Assembly (NCBI GenBank): GCA_030522415.1
Contig: CM060107.1
Location: 54,572,104-54,636,103, forward strand
Reading direction: 5' to 3'
Source of the DNA: Channallabes apus
Taxonomy: Eukaryota; Chordata; Actinopteri; Siluriformes; Clariidae
DNA length: 64,000 bases
Part shown: piece by piece, positions 58,236 to 64,000 of the stretch
How positions within the stretch are numbered: the first letter of the stretch is position 1
How the letters are laid out: each line of letters begins with the position of its first letter
Translations under genes and position numbers: made by a program
The notes under the pieces: generated by a model
Databases searched by the model: none
The model's input: only the letters and a program-made list of their open reading frames with translations
What the model was told of the DNA's origin: nothing

Positions 58236-58489
58236 ACAAGATATATAAAGTCATTCAGTTTGTACTTTCATCTCACCCTTTCTGTATTTTGACACCGACT
58301 GTCCAGGAAGTACTGTATGAGTCACATGGTCTGTTTGCTGTTTGCAAATGTCTTGAAATTATGGGCGAGATCACACCGTTTTTTTCCATTTAGGGGGTCA
58401 TTAGTGTACGGATTGGTCAAACGGTATTGATAAACTTTGATTAAAGTAATGCGCTGACTTTACATATCTTGTTTCATGACACAATGAGG

Positions 58490-59300
58490 CCATGGTAGTG
58501 AAGCCACTCTAATGCATCTGACCCATAGACACCCTAAGGCAAAGGCTCATTCCAATCCCCATAGACCCTCCATAGTAAAATGTACGATTTTACAAATGTT
58601 AGAAATAAATGTTTATTTTATCCTCTTTTACAATTTTATCTTCATGAAAAACAAAGTGCAGAATTCAGGACTCTTATTGCTCAATAAATGTTGATGAACT
58701 TTCTATAAAAAAATGCACAGACGAAAATGTGACACAATGAGTATCTGACCCATAGAAACCCAGCTACCCCAAGCCAGGGGCACACAAGGTCATCGTCCAT
58801 CCTGGTTGAATGTTGAGCAGCAATACAAACAATTTATCAAACTTTATTGATCATATGGATTGACGCAGGTTGACCTTGTCATGAATGAGGACTCAAGGAT
58901 AACAATAAGTGTAGCGCCAGTCGCTGATAAATCACAAAGCCTGTCCCAGACTGGCTACACCTCAGTCTATGCAATAATAGTTCTCGACGTCACTCAAAGA
59001 AATGATGACATGACTGAGTAGAGAAATGACTGTATGCAGTATAACACATCTGTGTCACCCCAGAAGATGTCCTGAATTACAAATGGTGCCAAGAAGCAGA
59101 CCCTGAGCAAGCACGGTGAATACTCTCAGAGGTATGTACAAGAACATATACATGCAGTTACTTGAATATCACTAGGCTTCAAAGTGAGTCAATCCCCATA
59201 GACCACCATGTTCAAATGTCCAAATTTACAAATATTAGATATAAACATTTTTACAGCCTGGAACAAAAAAAATAAATTTTCTACATGCAGTAGCTATATT
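58490..59300. repeat. Interspersed repeat with AATCCCCATAGACC motif, two copies
   Basis: CCAATCCCCATAGACCCTCC ... TTTACAAATGTTAGAAATAA (about 58548-58610) and TCAATCCCCATAGACCACCA ... TTTACAAATATTAGATATAA (about 59190-59255) are related. A third, shorter copy lies at about 63330-63410. I know this type as a common teleost repeat but cannot name its class. Confidence 0.6.
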
Positions 59301-59619
59301 TCCTGTTTTCAACAACTCTATGAGCTAAAATTATATTAAGCCAAAAATTTATGCATTATTGGTGAGGTGAGGGGGGGGGGATGATTGGAGTGACAACTGC
59401 TGATTAATCAGGGTTTAGATGGGGTCAGTTCCTGCTAAAATAATGACGACAAGCAGAGCTTCAAAACGACATCACAGACATGCTTTATTTAAATACAGTC
59501 TGTAGTTACATTGTGTTAGTTAATTAGAGTTTGCATTGAATATACAGTATATACTGTAAGTGTAGACAGTGTGTGTATGATCTATAGCATCTATATATAT
59601 ATATAGATAATACTGTAAA

Positions 59620-61530
59620 GTTGGTGTACCATACCATACCATACCACTTTATTTCTAAAGCACTTTAAAACAACAACAAAGCTGACCAAAGTGCTGTACA
59701 AAAGTCAACATTTAGGCCAAAAAACAGCAGGGTAAATCGATAATATAAAATAATAAAAATAAATAAATGTAAAAATAAATTTAAAAATTTAAATTTTAAA
59801 AATTTAAATGATGGTAACAAGAAAAGAAGCAACTAAGAACATAGCGAACCAAATAACATACTTCTAATGATGATAAAAATAATGATAATAAAAGTAGCAG
59901 CAAGAAATAAAACATAAAACATCTCAATAAAAATACTTCACACTGGGTTGAAGGCCAGAGAGTAGAAATGAGTTTTTAAACGAGATTTAAAAACAGCCAC
60001 TGAGGGAGCTTGTCGAATGAGTAGGGGTAACTCATTCCATAGATGAGGAGCAGCTACTGAAAAGGCTCGATCACCTCGAAGTTTGCATCGGGATTTTGGA
60101 ATTTGGAGAAGCAGCTTGTCAGTAGACCTGAGGGAGCGAGATGGAACATATAGGTGCAGCAATTCCACCAGATAGGCAGGGGCAAGACCATTTAAACACT
60201 TAAATACAAATAAAAGAATTTTAAAACGGATCCTAAAATACACTGGAAGCCAGTGAAGGGAAGCCAAGATTGGGGCAATATGCTCCCGTCTGCCTGTACC
60301 AGTTAAAAAACGAGCTGTGGCATTTTGCACCAACTGTAGGCGAGCCATAGTGGTATGGTTGATTCCGAAGAATAAAGCATTACAGTAGTCAAGACGAGAG
60401 GTTATAAAAGCATGGACAACCGATTCCAGATCCCGCCTTGACAATATAGCCTTAATCTTTGCTACTTGCCTCAAATGGAAAAAACTGGATTTTACAACAG
60501 CATTTACTTGGCTATCCATTTTTAGAGTAGGATCCATTTTAATACCCAAATTTGTAATCATGGCTTTCTCAAAAGGGGCCAAGGAGGAGAGGTCAAAGCG
60601 AGGAGATTTGCGGGAGCCATTTGGTCTAAACAACATAACTTCGGTCTTTCCCTCATTGACATTCAAGAAATTAAACGCCAACCATCTTTTAACATCAACA
60701 AGGCAGTCCAGAAGAAGCTTGACAGAACATGCACCACTGTGTTTTAATGGGAGGTAAACCTGACAGTCATCTGCATAAAAATGAAAGGAGATGTTATATT
60801 TCCGGAAAATAGCTCCAAGTGGGAGCAAATACAAGGAGAATAAAAGTGGACCAAGAATGGAGCCCTGTGGTACCCCCCAAGGAAGGGCAGCAGATTTGGA
60901 AGTGAAACCATCTACACTGACACAGAAGGTTCTACCAGAGAGGTAGGACCTAAACCACTGCAAAGCTGAGCCTGTAATGCCCACCCACTGTTCCAACCTG
61001 GATAAAAGAATCTCATGGTCTATGGTGTCGAAAGCCGCTGTTAAATCTAGAAGCACAAGTAGTACAGAGTCCCCGGAGTCGGTTGCTAAGAAAATGTCAT
61101 TAAAAACTCTTAGAAGAGCAGACTCAGTACTGTGGCGAGTTTTAAACCCAGACTGAAAAACTTCCAAAATTGCCTGTTCATCAAGGAAGGGCTGCAGTTG
61201 CAAATGGACAATTTTTTCCAGGAGTTTGGCCAAAAAAGGTAGCTTGGAGATAGGCCTAAAATTTGACAAAACAGAAGGATCCAGGCCAGACTTTTTTTAG
61301 CAAGGGTTGCACCACAGCATGTTTAAAATTTTTCGGCATCACACTAGAAATTCAACTGCTATTGATAATAGCAAGAATAAAAGGACCCAAAATGGGGAAA
61401 ACTTCCTTAACAAAATTAGGAGGGGTAATATCAGAAGGGGAGCCAGATGGCTTGTCTGTACATTGAAGATATTTGCGGGAAAAAAAAATTGGTGGGACGT
61501 AAGATGAGAACACATCAAGACTTTGGATTT
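59620..61530 (-). mobile_element. 5'-truncated L2-type LINE
   Basis: The element encodes a reverse transcriptase on the minus strand, ends (minus strand) in a tail with repeated ATGGT pentamers (59624-59645 on the plus strand) and lacks its 5' part. The reading frame upstream of 61269 continues in another frame (VKEVFPILGPFILAIINSS, then GVMPKNFKHAVVQPLLKK, to about 61470), so at least one frameshift lies at the T-run near 61291-61297. A second lies near 61481-61489. Confidence 0.82.
59938..61269 (-). CDS. L2-type LINE reverse transcriptase, C-terminal ORF (frameshifted upstream)
   Basis: This is 443 residues of reverse transcriptase of an L2/CR1-clade LINE, which copies its own RNA at the genomic target. 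SNFRPISKLPFLAKLLEKIV is the usual start of the domain. Motif A LDLTAAFDTID lies at residues 74-84, motif B GVPQGSILGP at 132-141 and the catalytic YADD at 165-168. The C-terminus (DRAFSVAAPHLWNELP ... KTHFYSLAF) is complete to a stop. All catalytic residues are kept and this part has no stop, so the copy is fairly young. The endonuclease domain is absent, and a frameshift near 61291 cuts off the first part of the domain. The first Met is a chance start. It is a dead copy. Confidence 0.85.
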   Translation of the reverse strand: MSNFRPISKLPFLAKLLEKIVHLQLQPFLDEQAILEVFQSGFKTRHSTESALLRVFNDIFLATDSGDSVLLVLLDLTAAFDTIDHEILLSRLEQWVGITGSALQWFRSYLSGRTFCVSVDGFTSKSAALPWGVPQGSILGPLLFSLYLLPLGAIFRKYNISFHFYADDCQVYLPLKHSGACSVKLLLDCLVDVKRWLAFNFLNVNEGKTEVMLFRPNGSRKSPRFDLSSLAPFEKAMITNLGIKMDPTLKMDSQVNAVVKSSFFHLRQVAKIKAILSRRDLESVVHAFITSRLDYCNALFFGINHTTMARLQLVQNATARFLTGTGRREHIAPILASLHWLPVYFRIRFKILLFVFKCLNGLAPAYLVELLHLYVPSRSLRSTDKLLLQIPKSRCKLRGDRAFSVAAPHLWNELPLLIRQAPSVAVFKSRLKTHFYSLAFNPV

Positions 61531-61965
61531 TTGTCTGTTTGTTTGTGCAGGCATCACATGAAAACTACTGAATTAATTTTAATGTGGTTTCCACATGTGT
61601 ATTTGGATGAGCTTGAGGTAACATAAAAGCTTTGTCTCATCAAAATCAGCCCATAGGAAGAGAAGATATGCCACTTTGAAATTGAAATGAAAAACACTGT
61701 TTTTTATTTTTTCAAATAAAAAAAAATCGACCTTGAAAAAAATCATTAGTTCATCTCAAAAATCAACAGATAGCACTGTATATTTTAATTACACGCTTAT
61801 GAGTGTGCGATTGAAAACTACTTAATAAACGCAACCTTACACCTTCACAGTAACACGTAAAACTTTTAATTCACTTGAAAATTCAACAGATGGCGCTGTA
61901 CATTTTTTAAAAATGTGTAATTAAATTCAATGCAGACAAAGTCGCGGGCACATCTGGTAATAAAT
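61531..61965. repeat. Interspersed repeat of uncertain class
   Basis: TTGTCTGTTTGTTTGTGCAG ... GAAAACTACTGAATTAATTT at one end and GACAAAGTCGCGGGCACATC TGG at the other look like a repeat type whose 3' end (GCGGGC...CT) recalls Helitron-like elements. AATCAACAGATAGCACTGTA and ATTCAACAGATGGCGCTGTA show an internal duplication. The class is not established. Confidence 0.35.
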
Positions 61966-61969
61966 AAAA

Positions 61970-62703
61970 GAGTAAAATAATGGCAAATGTTTTCAGGTCT
62001 TTGTTTGGATTCTGAGGTTTATGTAATGGTACAAACCTGGCAACCCTGATGAAGTTGTGTGCACCTCAGCTGGAAACACACCTGTAGTATGGAATAGAGT
62101 ACAGCCGCATTATTTTGAACTATTCAGGAACTGCAGAGAGACTTGTATAAAGGTTTATGAACAGATGAACATCCTTTTGATGTTTTATTTATTAGCTTTA
62201 ATTATATATATTTTTTCCATGATTTGGAACCTACATTAGCTTTAACACACGGTCGAGTTCGGTTTTAAGCAGGAGTGTGTTTCTCAGCAGTCGAAACAGG
62301 AAGCTGGAGGATTGGGGGGTGGGTTGGGGTTAGGGTGGGGTGGATGGGGTGTTCCAGCGTGCAAATGCAAAGCAGCTGTGAATCGGCTTCATGTCAACAC
62401 CAGGGTTAAACCTCCTTATCTAAGAGATTGCAGATGTCTGGAGCTCACTTTCCTGTGTTTAGGCATCGCACAGCAGCCTTCAAAGAGCACAAAAATGCAT
62501 GCAAACAAATAGACACTAGAATAAACACACACACACACACTGAGATTTTCTCTTAGGGCATGGAGGAAAATATTTATAAAATTATAAGACTTATGATAAA
62601 CCAGCCTTTCATTTTCAATCCTGTGGAAGGATCAATGTCATCCTGAAGGACATGAAATTACAATCATCTGTTTTCGAGCTCAAGGACAGTTATAGCTGTC
62701 TCC

Positions 62704-62746
<43 letters not shown>

Positions 62747-62836
62747 GTGTGTGGTGGGGGTTTGCCTTCCTTTTCCATTTTTCTTTTGAGACAATTTATT
62801 TCCACCCCTCCCCAACTAAAGACTAGTTGCTTTTTC

Positions 62837-62872
<36 letters not shown>

Positions 62873-63480
62873 AAATTCCAGAGCACAAACTGAAACATTT
62901 TTATTTTTAGTATGTGGAATGTATTTCCCACAATAATTACACTCTTTATTTCATGATCTCTAGATTTCATCTTCTTTCCTGGACGTTTCCGGCCCCTTTG
63001 CTGGCCTCGTAAACCTGCAAAATATGCCATGTTGTTTTTTCAGGACAAACAAAAAACAAAAACAAATGACAAACACGATATTATAGAATGAGTCTCCAGT
63101 GTCGGTGGTAATTGCACCTGGTGCCACTAGAGAACCACAGAAGCACCAGTCATGCAGCTTTCCAATTCAGAAGGAGGTGAAAAAAAAATCTGGCAACCCG
63201 GATTCATTACAGATTTACATTACAGGTTGCCAGATCTTCCTAAAAATTCCCCAAAGCCACCAAGAGCTTCTGTTAATTTCAAATGAGTCTAACATGTACG
63301 TGTTAAAGCATGCAGTTCCTCGAATGTCCACTAGGCTCCAAGCTAATCCCATGTTAAAATGTTAAAATTTACAACAGAAATAAATGTGTTTGAAGTCAGG
63401 TACCAAAAAAAAAAAAAAAAAAAAAAAAGAGAGGGGTGAATTTTATGCAACCCATTAATGAAATGTATATACAATTAAGG
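61970..63480. other. Intergenic sequence with microsatellites and a poly(A) run
   Basis: (GT)n at about 62706-62752, (AC)n at about 62841-62871 and an A-run at about 63405-63428. No gene seen. Confidence 0.6.
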
Positions 63481-63483
63481 ACA

Positions 63484-63928
63484 CTGGTGGCTCAGTGGTA
63501 GGTGTTTCGCCTGCCATGCAGCCCAGGTTCGTTTCCCAGCCAGTGCTCAAACCCCAGCCACGCTCAAGGTTCCTCTCAAGGTATCTTCCTATTACCATCT
63601 CAGGGAGTTTTTCCTTGCCACTGTCGCCCGCGGCTTGCTCACCAGGGACTATCTGGCCATTTTGATTCATACACATTCACATTCCATACAAACTTAAATA
63701 ATTCTTTTGATTGTGTAAAGCTGTTTTGAGACAATGTCAATTGTTAAAAGCGCTATACAAATAAAATTGAAGATATGGATGCAGTGCCGTTCCCAAGCCT
63801 GGATAAAAATGGGAGGGTAGCGTCAGGAAGGGCATCTGGCATAAAACCTGTGCCAAGTTGTAGTGCGGACTGGATAGTCCGCTGTGGCGACCGCTTGTCG
63901 GGAGCAGCCGAAAGACCAACAACATATT
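63484..63928 (+). repeat. tRNA-Gly-derived SINE split by an L2-type tail
   Basis: The head GGTGGCTCAGTGGTAGGTG ... CGCCTGCCATGC ... AGGTTCGTTTCCCAGCC runs to about 63560. The body and tail (GGATGCAGTGCCGTTCCCAA to GCCGAAAGACCAACAACAT) resume at about 63777. The join falls within one continuous element when compared with 6108-6342. Confidence 0.8.
63563..63773 (+). mobile_element. L2-type LINE 3' tail inserted in a SINE
   Basis: CATCTCAGGGAGTTTTTCCT, GATTGTGTAAAGCTGTTTTG and TTGTTAAAAGCGCTATACAA, then AATAAAATTGAA, match the tail at 34750-34916. It begins with CTCAAGGTTCC and is about 210 bp long. Confidence 0.75.
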
Positions 63929-64000
63929 AAGTCATACAATTATGCATTGGGGAAAGGAGTCTCCAGTGTCAAGCTGAAACTTCTGTTAGTTTCCTACAGT

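Noticed and set aside
1..64000. Search for CRISPR arrays, operons, riboswitches and phage-type systems
   Set aside because: The window is vertebrate nuclear DNA. Its tandem repeats are micro- and minisatellites without spacers, and no prokaryotic gene signals are present.

Overview
This is nuclear DNA from a vertebrate, almost certainly a teleost fish. The real genes are split by GT-AG introns. The ground between them is AT-rich and full of microsatellites and of repeat families typical of fish: Tc1/mariner, hAT and PIF/Harbinger-like DNA elements, L2-type LINEs and several tRNA-derived SINE families. The SINE types recall catfish genomes, but that is only a weak impression.

Three protein genes are supported. 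(1) Bases 744-2573, + strand: the last four coding exons of a protein 4.1 family gene, best matched by epb41l2 (4.1G), followed by a long 3' UTR with several poly(A) signals up to about 4250. (2) Bases 8989-6952, - strand: a small two-exon gene for a 73-residue single-pass membrane protein. I identify it as smlr1. It is too short and too split to be seen as a long ORF. (3) Bases 48459-46957, - strand: the single coding exon of tmem200a (500 residues), with a splice acceptor just upstream of the start and a CpG island at about 56930-57440 that probably holds its promoter. As I recall it, human 6q23 has the order TMEM200A, SMLR1, EPB41L2, with the first two facing the last. The window shows the same block inverted, which supports all three names.

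The rest is intergenic. Bases 9.7-15 kb are rich in simple repeats: a degenerate TGGA array, purine tracts and a 94-bp pyrimidine minisatellite. Bases 17.5-19 kb hold degenerate tandem repeats. At 22.4-22.75 kb there is a strictly 31-bp periodic array of ten units centred on an inverted CCAAT box. Bases 23.8-45 kb hold a mariner relic, a hAT relic, Tc1 elements and a cluster of young SINEs with perfect target-site duplications. At 49.6-50.5 kb a Harbinger-like MITE interrupts a tandem repeat. A CAGTGGAACC-ended MITE lies at 51.4-52.3 kb, and a 5'-truncated L2-type LINE with a nearly intact reverse transcriptase at 59.6-61.5 kb.

The three genes do not form one pathway. Protein 4.1G links membrane to spectrin and actin, SMLR1 is a small membrane protein that I recall as liver-enriched, and TMEM200A is a two-pass membrane protein of poorly known role. 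I found no sign of a novel multi-gene system. The best leads are the unmarked smlr1 gene with HNF4- and HNF1-like sites just upstream, and the 31-bp CCAAT array.
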